This document shows positions 12,940-19,729 of a stretch of 19,766 bases of DNA, piece by piece (within the stretch, counting starts at the first letter, position 1; each line of letters opens with the position of its first letter). The notes under the pieces are model-generated. The model ran no database searches, was not told where the DNA came from, and was given only the letters and a program-made list of their open reading frames with translations. Both the position numbers and the translations under genes were made by a program. This DNA comes from JAFDVL01 sp043736395 (lineage in GTDB: Bacteria > Acidobacteriota > Blastocatellia > RBC074): positions 1-19,766 of the forward strand of contig JAYTCQ010000374.1 of assembly GCA_043736395.1 (NCBI GenBank), read 5' to 3'.

Positions 12940-13791
12940 ATGTTGTTCCATAAATTCCAAGCGCTCGGTAACGACTTCTTAATTGTGCGTGAAGCAGAAT
13001 TAAAGGCCATCACTAATAATTACAGCGAATTTGCGCAGCGTATCTGTGATCGTCACTTTGGCGCAGGCGCGGACGGGCTGGAAGTTATTCTTACGAAGAA
13101 CCCTTCGCCTGACGCGGATTTTGCGATTCGATTGTATAACGCCGATGGCGGAGAAACTCCGATTTCGGGAAATGGGACTCGTTGCGTTGGCGCTTATCTC
13201 AGCGTCTTCGGTGGCTGGATCAAACCCAAAGTGAAAATTGCGACCGGAGCCGGAACCAGGGCTTTATCATTAATTGAGCGTGAAGGAACCCGTTGCGGAT
13301 TCAAAATGGAAATGGGAACGCCGCGTTTTTCAAGCTCCGAAATCCCGGTTACTTTAGATCATCCTCTCGAACAGGTCATCAAACAAAAGCTCAATGTTGA
13401 CGGACACGAAATTGAATTCACAGCGACTTCAATGGGCAATCCGCATTGCTCAATTTTTGTGGATGATTTCGATCAACTGGATTGGCGCAAAATCGGTTCA
13501 CTGATCGAAACGTATCCGATGTTCCCGGAGCGTACCAATGTTGAATTTGTCCGCATCATCAATCGTAGCGAAATCGAAGTTCGTTTCTGGGAACGCGGTG
13601 TCGGCGAAACGTTAGCGTCAGGAACAGGGTCATGCGGCGCGTCACTGGCTTCGATGCTGAACAATTTTGTTGATCGCAAAGTCACGGTGCATACTGCCGC
13701 CGGAAAATTGCAAGTCGAATGGCAAGCCGATAACATCGTCACGCAAATCGGCGAAGCCCGCGCGGTGTATTCTGCTGAATGGTTACGATAA
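12940..13791 (+). CDS. dapF: Diaminopimelate epimerase homologue with Ser in both catalytic Cys positions
   Basis: A 283-aa protein of DapF length and layout. It starts MLFHKFQALGNDFLIV (Asn11 site), then ICDRHFGAGADGLEVI at 36-50, RLYNADGGETPISGNGTRC at 64-82, TSMGNPHCSIFV at 163-174, and FWERGVGETLASGTGSC at 216-232. DapF normally converts LL- to meso-diaminopimelate for lysine and peptidoglycan, using two cysteines, one before GNG and one before GTG (Cys73 and Cys217 in Haemophilus influenzae). Here both are serine: Ser76 (codon TCG) and Ser227 (codon TCA). The substrate-binding Asn, Glu218 and Arg219 positions look kept. It may be a Ser-Ser epimerase variant, or a relative with another reaction. 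The gene symbol is by homology. No Shine-Dalgarno sequence; a heptamer hairpin lies directly upstream. Confidence 0.88.
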   Translation: MLFHKFQALGNDFLIVREAELKAITNNYSEFAQRICDRHFGAGADGLEVILTKNPSPDADFAIRLYNADGGETPISGNGTRCVGAYLSVFGGWIKPKVKIATGAGTRALSLIEREGTRCGFKMEMGTPRFSSSEIPVTLDHPLEQVIKQKLNVDGHEIEFTATSMGNPHCSIFVDDFDQLDWRKIGSLIETYPMFPERTNVEFVRIINRSEIEVRFWERGVGETLASGTGSCGASLASMLNNFVDRKVTVHTAAGKLQVEWQADNIVTQIGEARAVYSAEWLR

Positions 13792-13793
13792 GA

Positions 13794-13891
13794 AGTAAAA
13801 AGTGATGAGTAGAAAGTAATGAGTGATGAGTTGAAAGACACTCATTACTTATCACTCATTACTCATTACTTTTTACTTCCTACTTATCACT
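13794..13891. repeat. Inverted repeat made of thirteen exact heptamers
   Basis: From 13794 to 13835 the plus strand reads as six heptamers of form AGTNNNN (AGTAAAA, AGTGATG, AGTAGAA, AGTAATG, AGTGATG, AGTTGAA). From 13891 to 13843 the minus strand reads as seven more of the same form (AGTGATA, AGTAGGA, AGTAAAA, AGTAATG twice, AGTGATA, AGTAATG). The two sides form a long imperfect stem of about 40 bp. It fills the gap between dapF and cutA, ending 16 nt before the cutA ATG. Confidence 0.9.
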
Positions 13892-13907
13892 CATTCCCCT
13901 TTTCCCT

Positions 13908-14225
13908 ATGTCAGCCATCGTCGTCATTACTACCACTGAAACTTCTGCTGAGGCCGAGCGTATCGCCGAATATCTGCTTGAGAATCAACTTGCAGCTTGC
14001 GTACAAATCCTTCCGCCGATGCTCAGTATTTATCGCTGGCAAGGAAAAATTGAAAAATCCAATGAACATCTTCTGCTCATCAAGACCGCTTCTGAGAAAT
14101 ACTCTGAAATTGAAACGGCGATCCAATCTCAACATTCGTACGAAAATCCTGAAATAATTGCTTTAGCAGTTGAATTCGGAGCCACAAATTATCTATCATG
14201 GCTGAGCGAAGCCGTGCATAGCTAA
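13908..14225 (+). CDS. cutA: Divalent-cation tolerance protein CutA
   Basis: A 105-aa protein, the normal length. Family features: a first strand VVITTTETSAEAERIAEYLL (4-23), AACVQILPPMLSIYRWQGKI at 29-48, LLLIKTASEKYSEIETAI at 55-72, and the conserved YENPEIIALAV at 78-88, followed by YLSWLSEAV near the end. CutA forms a very stable trimer with a ferredoxin-like fold. It was named from a copper-tolerance phenotype in E. coli, but its biochemical role remains unclear. The ATG is preceded by a pyrimidine-rich run and no Shine-Dalgarno sequence. It is co-directional with dapF upstream and the two-component genes downstream, without overlap. Confidence 0.95.
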   Translation: MSAIVVITTTETSAEAERIAEYLLENQLAACVQILPPMLSIYRWQGKIEKSNEHLLLIKTASEKYSEIETAIQSQHSYENPEIIALAVEFGATNYLSWLSEAVHS

Positions 14226-14296
14226 ATAACAACCAGCCTCCCCCAACGAGAAATACTTTTGATCTTCCCGCTAGGCACATAACCAAGGGAGTTAGA

Positions 14297-14962
14297 ATGC
14301 GTATTTTAATTATTGAAGATGAACAGAAAATGGCTGAAATTCTCAAGCGTGGATTAGAAGAGGAAAACTTTGCCGTTGAAGTTGCCAATGATGGAGACAG
14401 CGGATTAGCCATCGGTAAGGAACAAAAATTCGATGTCATCCTGCTTGATGTCACATTGCCGGGAACGGATGGGTTTGATGTTGCCAAAGAATTACGCGCG
14501 GCACATATCAAAACTCCGATTCTGATGTTGACAGCGCGGGACTCCACGGAAATGAAAGTCAGAGGCCTTGACAGCGGAGCCGATGATTACATTACCAAGC
14601 CATTTGCTTTTGCTGAACTGCTAGCCAGAATTCGTGCGCAGGTACGCCGATCTGAAGACATCACCAAATTGCAGATTGGCGACCTGCTGCTTGATTTGAT
14701 TCACCGCAAAGTTACACGTGGTGGCGAAGAGGTTCAGCTTACCGGCAAGGAATTCAATTTACTGGAATATTTCATGCAACATCCTGATGAAATATTGTCG
14801 CGCGAAACTCTGTCAGAAAAGGTCTGGAACGAAACGTTTGATGCGCTCACAAATGTTATTGACGTTTACATCAATTACCTTCGTAACAAAGTGGATCGCA
14901 ATCGTGAGACAAAATTAATTCACACCGTTCGCGGCGTGGGTTATATGCTGAAAACTCCTTAA
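14297..14962 (+). CDS. OmpR/PhoB-family response regulator
   Basis: A 221-aa protein. The receiver domain (1-115) has the acidic pair Glu7-Asp8, the phospho-acceptor Asp51 in VILLDVTLPGTDGF, Thr79 in LMLTARD, and Lys101 in YITKPFAF. The winged-helix DNA-binding domain (about 125-220) has the RKVTRGGEEVQLTGKEFNLL entry strand and the VIDVYINYLRNKVDR recognition-helix region, ending VRGVGYML. AAGGGAG lies 6 nt before the ATG. The histidine kinase follows 70 nt later on the same strand, and the pair should form one signalling system: the kinase phosphorylates Asp51, and the regulator then binds promoters. The target genes and the signal are not evident from this window. Confidence 0.95.
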   Translation: MRILIIEDEQKMAEILKRGLEEENFAVEVANDGDSGLAIGKEQKFDVILLDVTLPGTDGFDVAKELRAAHIKTPILMLTARDSTEMKVRGLDSGADDYITKPFAFAELLARIRAQVRRSEDITKLQIGDLLLDLIHRKVTRGGEEVQLTGKEFNLLEYFMQHPDEILSRETLSEKVWNETFDALTNVIDVYINYLRNKVDRNRETKLIHTVRGVGYMLKTP

Positions 14963-14986
14963 CCATTGGATCGAATTCAGATGTTA

Positions 14987-15026
14987 GGTGATAATCAGGT
15001 TGTCCGTATGCAACCAATTATCAACT
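14987..15026. repeat. Stem-loop between response regulator and kinase genes
   Basis: GGTGATAATCAGGTTG (14987-15002) pairs with CAACCAATTATCAACT (15011-15026), with a small internal bulge and an 8-nt loop. It covers an alternative GTG start (14988) of the kinase and ends 6 nt before the preferred ATG. Confidence 0.6.
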
Positions 15027-15032
15027 GACCAG

Positions 15033-16406
15033 ATGCGCCTTAAATTCACACTATACTATCTCGCCTTATTGACCGCTGTGCTGATTTTCTTTGGCGTCGC
15101 TATCTACGCGTATATTGCGCGTGGACTCGTCAACATCATTGACACTTCACTGGCAGCAAGTTCTCGTGGGATTGAATCGCGTCTTCAACTTGGAGAAATA
15201 CCAGACCTCCTTGGCGAAGAAGAAATGATGATTGCTCCATTGATGTTTCAAATCATCAATGAATCCGGCGACACTATTGATGAACAGTACATGATGAAGT
15301 CTTATCGCCTATCGGTAAACCTCCCCGAACTTCAACAGCTTCAGGCGAATAAATTACATTTCAGCACCATCCAATTAACCTCCGGCGAACAGCTTCGGAT
15401 TGCTACCCTCCGCACTACGGATAAGAACAATCAACCCATGTTTGTGCGAGCCGGGCAATCACTCCGCCCCTTACAAAGAGCGCGACGACAATTATTACTG
15501 CTGCTGGCGCTCGCCGGGCCAGCCGCCCTTTTGATGGGCAGTTACGGAGGCTTATTACTGGCCAATCAGGCACTTCGTCCGGTAGACCGTCTGACCCGCG
15601 CCGCGAAAGAAATTGAAGCGGGAGATTTATCCAGACGCGTTCACGTCCCTGCCAAAATGGATGAGCTGGGACGGCTCGCCATTACTTTCAATCAAATGAT
15701 TTCGCGCCTGCAAGCAGCGTTTGAGCGGCAACGACAATTTACGGCGGACGCTTCGCATGAGCTGCGGACACCACTGGCAGTAATGCGCGGTGACATTGAG
15801 ATCGCGCTACGGCGTGAACGGAAAACTGACGAATATCAGGAAGTACTCGCCTCAAATCTGGAAGAAATTATTCGCCTCTCACGCTTAGTGGAAGATCTAT
15901 TGATGCTGGCGCGGGCTGACGCCGGCCCGGCTGACATAAATTTTGAGCCGATGAATATTGGCGATCTATGCTCTCAAGTCATTGATTATCTGGGTCCGTT
16001 AGCAGAAGTAAAAAATCAATCTCTCGCCTACCAGACCGATTCAAGAAATGAATTAATGATCAAAGGCGATGCGCAGCGGCTGAAACAAATGTTGCTGAAT
16101 TTATTGGATAACGCCATCAAGTATACGCCTGTCGGCGGACGCATCACTTTGACTTTGATGAAAGAAAACAAGAATGCAGTGATTATGATTTCCGATACCG
16201 GACGTGGGATTCCCGCCGAAGATATTCCGCATATTTTCGAACGATTCTTTCGTCATTCGCGCAGCACCAGCGATAAAACCGTCCAGGGTTCCGGCCTTGG
16301 ATTATCCATCGTCAAATGGATTGTCGAATCACATCAGGGAACCATTACCGCCGAAAACAATCCTGGCGGCGGCACAAAGTTCACAGTTCATTTGCCGCTA
16401 AAATAA
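15033..16406 (+). CDS. Membrane sensor histidine kinase
   Basis: A 457-aa protein from ATG 15033. An in-frame GTG at 14988 would add 15 polar residues, but it lies in a stem-loop. Membrane helices are at about 4-29 (LYYLALLTAVLIFFG) and 153-180 (LLLLLALAGPAALL), flanking a sensor domain of about 120 residues outside the membrane. A HAMP linker follows (about 181-233, LRPVDRLTRAAKEIEAGDL). The dimerisation and phospho-acceptor motif FTADASHELRTPLAV holds His242. The ATPase domain has the N box NLLDNAIKY (about 356-364), DTGRGIP (388-394) and GSGLGLSIV (419-427). It autophosphorylates on His and passes phosphate to the regulator encoded just upstream. The overall build resembles the CusS/QseC-type kinases, but the signal is not known. 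Confidence 0.94.
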   Translation: MRLKFTLYYLALLTAVLIFFGVAIYAYIARGLVNIIDTSLAASSRGIESRLQLGEIPDLLGEEEMMIAPLMFQIINESGDTIDEQYMMKSYRLSVNLPELQQLQANKLHFSTIQLTSGEQLRIATLRTTDKNNQPMFVRAGQSLRPLQRARRQLLLLLALAGPAALLMGSYGGLLLANQALRPVDRLTRAAKEIEAGDLSRRVHVPAKMDELGRLAITFNQMISRLQAAFERQRQFTADASHELRTPLAVMRGDIEIALRRERKTDEYQEVLASNLEEIIRLSRLVEDLLMLARADAGPADINFEPMNIGDLCSQVIDYLGPLAEVKNQSLAYQTDSRNELMIKGDAQRLKQMLLNLLDNAIKYTPVGGRITLTLMKENKNAVIMISDTGRGIPAEDIPHIFERFFRHSRSTSDKTVQGSGLGLSIVKWIVESHQGTITAENNPGGGTKFTVHLPLK

Positions 16407-16407
16407 T

Positions 16408-16480
16408 GCATGGAGTACAAGCTTCAGCTTGGCTTTACTTCTCGCCACTGTAAAACCAAACTAAAGTTTGTGCTCCATGC
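16408..16480. terminator. 25-bp stem-loop between convergent kinase and NDH-2 genes
   Basis: Arms 16408-16432 and 16456-16480 match at 21 of 25 positions around a 23-nt loop. The stem begins 2 nt after the kinase stop and its last base is the last base of the NDH-2 stop codon. Its position suits a bidirectional terminator. The GAGTACAAGCTT core is shared with the hairpin at 11337-11393. Confidence 0.7.
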
Positions 16481-17727
16481 TATTTCTTTCCTGTAATTAA
16501 TCTGGCTCCGCGCTGATAGGTAAAATATGACCACGCCCAATTAAAGAGCGCCGCGATCCGATTGCGAAATCCGATTAGAAAAATCAGATGGATAAACAGC
16601 CAAGCCGCCCACGCGATAAATCCACTCAGATGAATTTTTCCTATCTCCGCAATTGCCGCGTGGCGGCCAATCGTAGCCATACTTCCTTTATCAATATATC
16701 GGAACAATTCATAAGGCTCACCCTTCATTGCATGCAAAATATTTTCGGCGGCACTGCGCCCCATCTGCATCGCTACCGGGCTGACACCCGGCAAAGGATT
16801 CCCGGTCTGATGCGTAAAACTGGTCGTATCACCAATCGCAAAAACATTTTTATAATTAGGTAAAGTCAAATCAGGTTCGAGGATCAATCGCCCGATCCGA
16901 TCACGCGGAGTGTTGATTTTATTGGCTAACGTTGAAGCCTGAATCCCTGCCCCCCAAATAATTGTCGCAGCATTAATTGTTTCGCCATCCAGATAAACGC
17001 GGGCTTCTTCAATATTTTTGACTAATGCATTCACCCGCACCTGTACTCCAAGCTGAGTTAATTGCTGCTCCGCGCTGGCGCTGAGGTCTTCTGCAAAACT
17101 TGGCAAAACGCGCGGGCCACCTTCCAGCAAAATGACTTTAGCGTCAGACGGGTTAATATGGCGAAAATCCCGCGTTAAGGCATATCGCGCCAGCTCGGAA
17201 ATCGCGCCTGCGAGTTCAACTCCGGTTGGGCCTCCACCGACTACCACAAAAGTCATCAGTTCCTGACGCCGTACCGGATCATCTTCTTTTTCGGCGAGTT
17301 CAAAAGAAAGCAAAACACGTCGCCGAATTTCCAAAGCATCTTCAAGGCTTTTCATTCCCGGAGCGAATTTTTCCCAATCGTCATTCCCGAAATAACTCGT
17401 CCGTCCACCCGTCGCAATAATCAAAAAATCGTAGCTCAACCGGCCATCTTTTAATTCAACGATTTGTTGATTGAGATCAATGTTAATGGCCTCATCAAGT
17501 AAAACCGTGACATTTTTTTGCTTTCTGAGAATTGATCGAATTGGCGCGGCAATATCTGCGGCAGAGAGTCCGGCGATGGCTACCTGATACAGTAATGGTT
17601 GGAAAAGATGGTGATTCGCACGATCCAAAAGCGTAATGCGAACTGATGCGGATTTAAGGGCACGAGCTGCGGCCAGCCCTCCAAAACCTCCACCAATGAT
17701 TACGACATGCGGTATTTGATTCATCAT
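16480..17727 (-). CDS. ndh: Type II NADH:quinone oxidoreductase (NDH-2)
   Basis: A 415-aa flavoprotein. The FAD-binding motif GGGFGG is at 12-17, the second dinucleotide (NADH) fold is marked by VVVGGGPTGVELAG at 161-174, and NVFAIGDTT at 294-302 closes the FAD site. PVAMQMGRSAAENI at 317-330 is the quinone-side segment. A C-terminal hydrophobic stretch (about 368-386) probably anchors it to the inner face of the cytoplasmic membrane. NDH-2 oxidises NADH and reduces quinone without pumping ions. The menaquinone gene mqnA nearby suggests menaquinone as acceptor. AAGGA lies 5 nt before the ATG pair; the first ATG (17727) fits best. It follows tatD on the same strand across a long inverted repeat. 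A related reductase such as sulfide:quinone oxidoreductase is less likely, as its redox cysteines are absent. Confidence 0.93.
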   Translation of the reverse strand: MMNQIPHVVIIGGGFGGLAAARALKSASVRITLLDRANHHLFQPLLYQVAIAGLSAADIAAPIRSILRKQKNVTVLLDEAINIDLNQQIVELKDGRLSYDFLIIATGGRTSYFGNDDWEKFAPGMKSLEDALEIRRRVLLSFELAEKEDDPVRRQELMTFVVVGGGPTGVELAGAISELARYALTRDFRHINPSDAKVILLEGGPRVLPSFAEDLSASAEQQLTQLGVQVRVNALVKNIEEARVYLDGETINAATIIWGAGIQASTLANKINTPRDRIGRLILEPDLTLPNYKNVFAIGDTTSFTHQTGNPLPGVSPVAMQMGRSAAENILHAMKGEPYELFRYIDKGSMATIGRHAAIAEIGKIHLSGFIAWAAWLFIHLIFLIGFRNRIAALFNWAWSYFTYQRGARLITGKK

Positions 17728-17785
17728 AAAAGTCCTTACTAAAATCCTACGATAAACACGTCACGATTTGTTCTCAGGACTTTGG

Positions 17786-17919
17786 TTTTTGTAGGGCAAA
17801 CTTTCCAGTTTGCCTTGTTCGTTTCTGTAAGATTAAGAAATACCAGGTATTTTTAAGCGAGCTTTCGTGTCAATTTTCAATTACGCAAGAAGCAAACTGG
17901 AAAGTTTGCCCTACAAAAA
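17786..17919. repeat. Perfect 28-bp inverted repeat enclosing the ndh upstream region
   Basis: Arms 17786-17813 and 17892-17919 are exact reverse complements over 28 bp, 78 nt apart. Each arm also holds its own hairpin, GGCAAAC, TTTCCA loop, GTTTGCC. The right arm overlaps the last two codons and the stop of tatD. The element lies between two co-directional minus-strand genes. Confidence 0.9.
17838..17873 (-). promoter_or_regulatory. Possible ndh promoter and overlapping palindrome
   Basis: On the minus strand, a consensus TTGACA (17873-17868) is followed after 17 nt by ATACCT, a poor -10 element. Overlapping it, AAATACC and GGTATTT (17838-17852) form a palindrome with 7-nt arms about a single base, which could be an operator. 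Both lie inside the spacer of the long inverted repeat. Confidence 0.3.
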
Positions 17920-18693
17920 TATTCGCTTAAAATTGGCAGTTGTCATCTCGGCAATTTCTTCAAAACTCACATTCTGCAAAGCCGCGAGCTGCGTCGCAGT
18001 TTCTTTCACGAACGCAGGTTCATTACGCTTTCCGCGATACGGCACAGGCGCGAGATACGGGCAATCCGTTTCGATTAATAACCGATCCTTTGGAACCGAA
18101 GCCGCTACCGCCCGCAAAGAATCAGCATTTTTAAAGGTGATAACTCCTGAAAAAGAAATTGTGAAACCCATCGCCAATGCCGCATCTGCAAGTGCTTGCG
18201 TACCTGTGAAGCAATGAATAATCCCTCCACGTTTTTTAAGATCGTGCTGAAAATAGGCATCGCGCAAAATCTCAATCGTATCCTCTTCCGCATCACGCGT
18301 ATGAATAATCACCGGCAAATTCACCTGCAACGCGAGTTCTAATTGACGCCGAAAAACCTGTTGCTGCACTTCGCGCGGACTGTGATCGTAGTAATAATCC
18401 AAGCCAATTTCGCCCCATCCAATCACCTTCGGATGCATTGCCAGAGCCAGGAATTTTTGTTCGAGAGCCTCATCGTATAAACTGGCTTCGTGCGGATGAA
18501 GGCCGATGGCAGCGTAAATAAAATCGTGTTTTTCAGCCAGAGCGATGCCAACCTCTAGAGAACCTTTGGCGACATCGCTTCCGGCAATTTCGAGAAATAA
18601 TTCAACTCCGGCAGCTTGCGCGCGAGCAATCACTGCGTCGCGATCTTCATCAAAAGCAGTCGTATCTAAATGAGCGTGTGAATCTATCAACAT
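17911..18693 (-). CDS. tatD: TatD-family metal-dependent DNase
   Basis: A 260-aa protein, the normal size for TatD/YcfH. The start at MLIDSHAHLD (18693) is chosen because the family begins with this strand; the open frame extends 11 codons further without support. Metal ligands: His6 and His8 in DSHAHLD, Glu95 in GWGEIGLDYY, His131 in VIIHTRDA, His160 in IIHCFTG, and Asp210 in LIETDCPYLAP. Family members are TIM-barrel hydrolases with 3'-5' DNA exonuclease activity, in the cytoplasm. No tat secretion gene is adjacent; the family name is historical. The last two codons and the stop lie inside a 28-bp inverted-repeat arm, so the repeat may have set the protein's end. Confidence 0.95.
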   Translation of the reverse strand: MLIDSHAHLDTTAFDEDRDAVIARAQAAGVELFLEIAGSDVAKGSLEVGIALAEKHDFIYAAIGLHPHEASLYDEALEQKFLALAMHPKVIGWGEIGLDYYYDHSPREVQQQVFRRQLELALQVNLPVIIHTRDAEEDTIEILRDAYFQHDLKKRGGIIHCFTGTQALADAALAMGFTISFSGVITFKNADSLRAVAASVPKDRLLIETDCPYLAPVPYRGKRNEPAFVKETATQLAALQNVSFEEIAEMTTANFKRIFL

Positions 18694-18764
18694 ATCTATG
18701 ACAATTTCCTGAAACTTTGAGAGCAAAATAAAGTGTCAATGTACACGAAGCAATGTGAATCAAG

Positions 18765-18897
18765 AAGAATTTATCCACTAAGGACACGAAGGAACACGAA
18801 GAAATGCATCACGAATAGTGGAAAATTTCTGTATTTTTTGGTCATTAGAAGCAAGTGTTTCTTCGTGTCCCTTCGTGTCCTTAGTGGATAAATTCTT
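18765..18897. repeat. 37-bp near-perfect inverted repeat between divergent tatD and mqnA
   Basis: Arms 18765-18801 and 18861-18897 match at 36 of 37 positions, 59 nt apart. Each arm repeats the word CACGAAGG at 9-10 nt spacing (preceded by CACTAAGG). It lies between two divergent starts, so it cannot terminate either gene. It ends 13 nt before the mqnA ATG, and part of it could be transcribed in either leader. Confidence 0.9.
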
Positions 18898-18910
18898 AAT
18901 CGTTATCATT

Positions 18911-19729
18911 ATGCGAATTGCCGCTTCAACTTACCTCAATTCTGCGCCGCTGATTTATAGTTTCACGTCCGGCATGCAGCGCAATCGCGCCATTTTTATT
19001 GGCGATGCGGCTCCGGCGCGTTGTGCGCAGATGCTCGCTAACGGGCAATGCGAAATCGCGTTGATTCCGGTCATTGAATACTTGCGGATTCCCAACCTCC
19101 GCATCATTCCCAACGTGGCCGTAGCCTCTAAAAATCGGATCGAAAGCGTCATCCTCGCTTCCAAATGTGAGCCGAATAAAATTTCTAAAATTGCCTTGGA
19201 TAGCTCTTCGCGCACTTCGCAAACCTTAGTCAAAATTCTGATGGCAAACCGCTTTCATCATCAGCCGAATTACTGCGAGCGCCTTCCCGATCCGGCTACC
19301 GGCTGCGCGAATATGTTCGATGGAACCGATGCCGCGCTCGTGATTGGTGATCCGGCATTTCACTTGAAAGCCAATGCGGAACGACTTCATTTGAAAATTT
19401 ATGATTTAGCCGAAGAGTGGAAAGCATTAACGGATTTGCCATTCGTCTTTGCCGTCTGGGTTGTGCGCGAAGATGCATTGAGTGACTATCATCGTTTCAA
19501 ATTAGACTTCGAAATGGCAAAACGCGAAGGCTTGGAACGTGCGCACGAGATCGCTGAGCAGTACTCTTCCATTCTGCATAAACCTGCTGCCGATTTATTT
19601 GTTTATCTTACGGAAAATGTGAACTACGAACTGGATGGAGAAAATTTAGCCGGACTCCGCGAATATTACCGACAAGCTTTTGAACTGGGATTCGTTGAGC
19701 AGCAGAAAGAATTATTGTTCGTAACTTAA
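18911..19729 (+). CDS. mqnA: Chorismate dehydratase MqnA (futalosine-pathway menaquinone synthesis)
   Basis: A 272-aa protein starting MRIAASTYLNSAPLIYSF, where the YLNSAPL segment (8-14) is characteristic. Further features: CEIALIPVIEYLRIPNLRII at 58-77, KIALDSSSRTSQTLVKIL (about 99-116), and ALVIGDPAFHLK (about 142-153), followed by LAEEWKALTDLPFVFAVWVV. It has the two-lobed periplasmic-binding-protein-like fold of the family, without a signal peptide, as expected for a cytoplasmic enzyme. MqnA dehydrates chorismate to 3-enolpyruvyl-benzoate, the first step of the futalosine route to menaquinone. The frame is open for 31 codons upstream, but that part lies in the inverted repeat and is not protein-like. 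No Shine-Dalgarno sequence. NDH-2, a quinone user, is nearby on the other strand. Confidence 0.92.
   Translation: MRIAASTYLNSAPLIYSFTSGMQRNRAIFIGDAAPARCAQMLANGQCEIALIPVIEYLRIPNLRIIPNVAVASKNRIESVILASKCEPNKISKIALDSSSRTSQTLVKILMANRFHHQPNYCERLPDPATGCANMFDGTDAALVIGDPAFHLKANAERLHLKIYDLAEEWKALTDLPFVFAVWVVREDALSDYHRFKLDFEMAKREGLERAHEIAEQYSSILHKPAADLFVYLTENVNYELDGENLAGLREYYRQAFELGFVEQQKELLFVT

Noticed and set aside
13794..13891. CRISPR-like repeat array
   Set aside because: The units are 7 nt with no spacers and run in opposite directions on the two arms; no cas genes are present.
17786..18897. Terminal inverted repeats of an insertion sequence around tatD
   Set aside because: The repeats at 17786 and 18765 are unrelated in sequence, tatD is a housekeeping gene, and no transposase or target duplication is visible.
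18818..18910. 31-codon N-terminal extension of MqnA
   Set aside because: It lies in the loop and right arm of a 37-bp inverted repeat, and MqnA proteins begin at MRIAASTYLNS.
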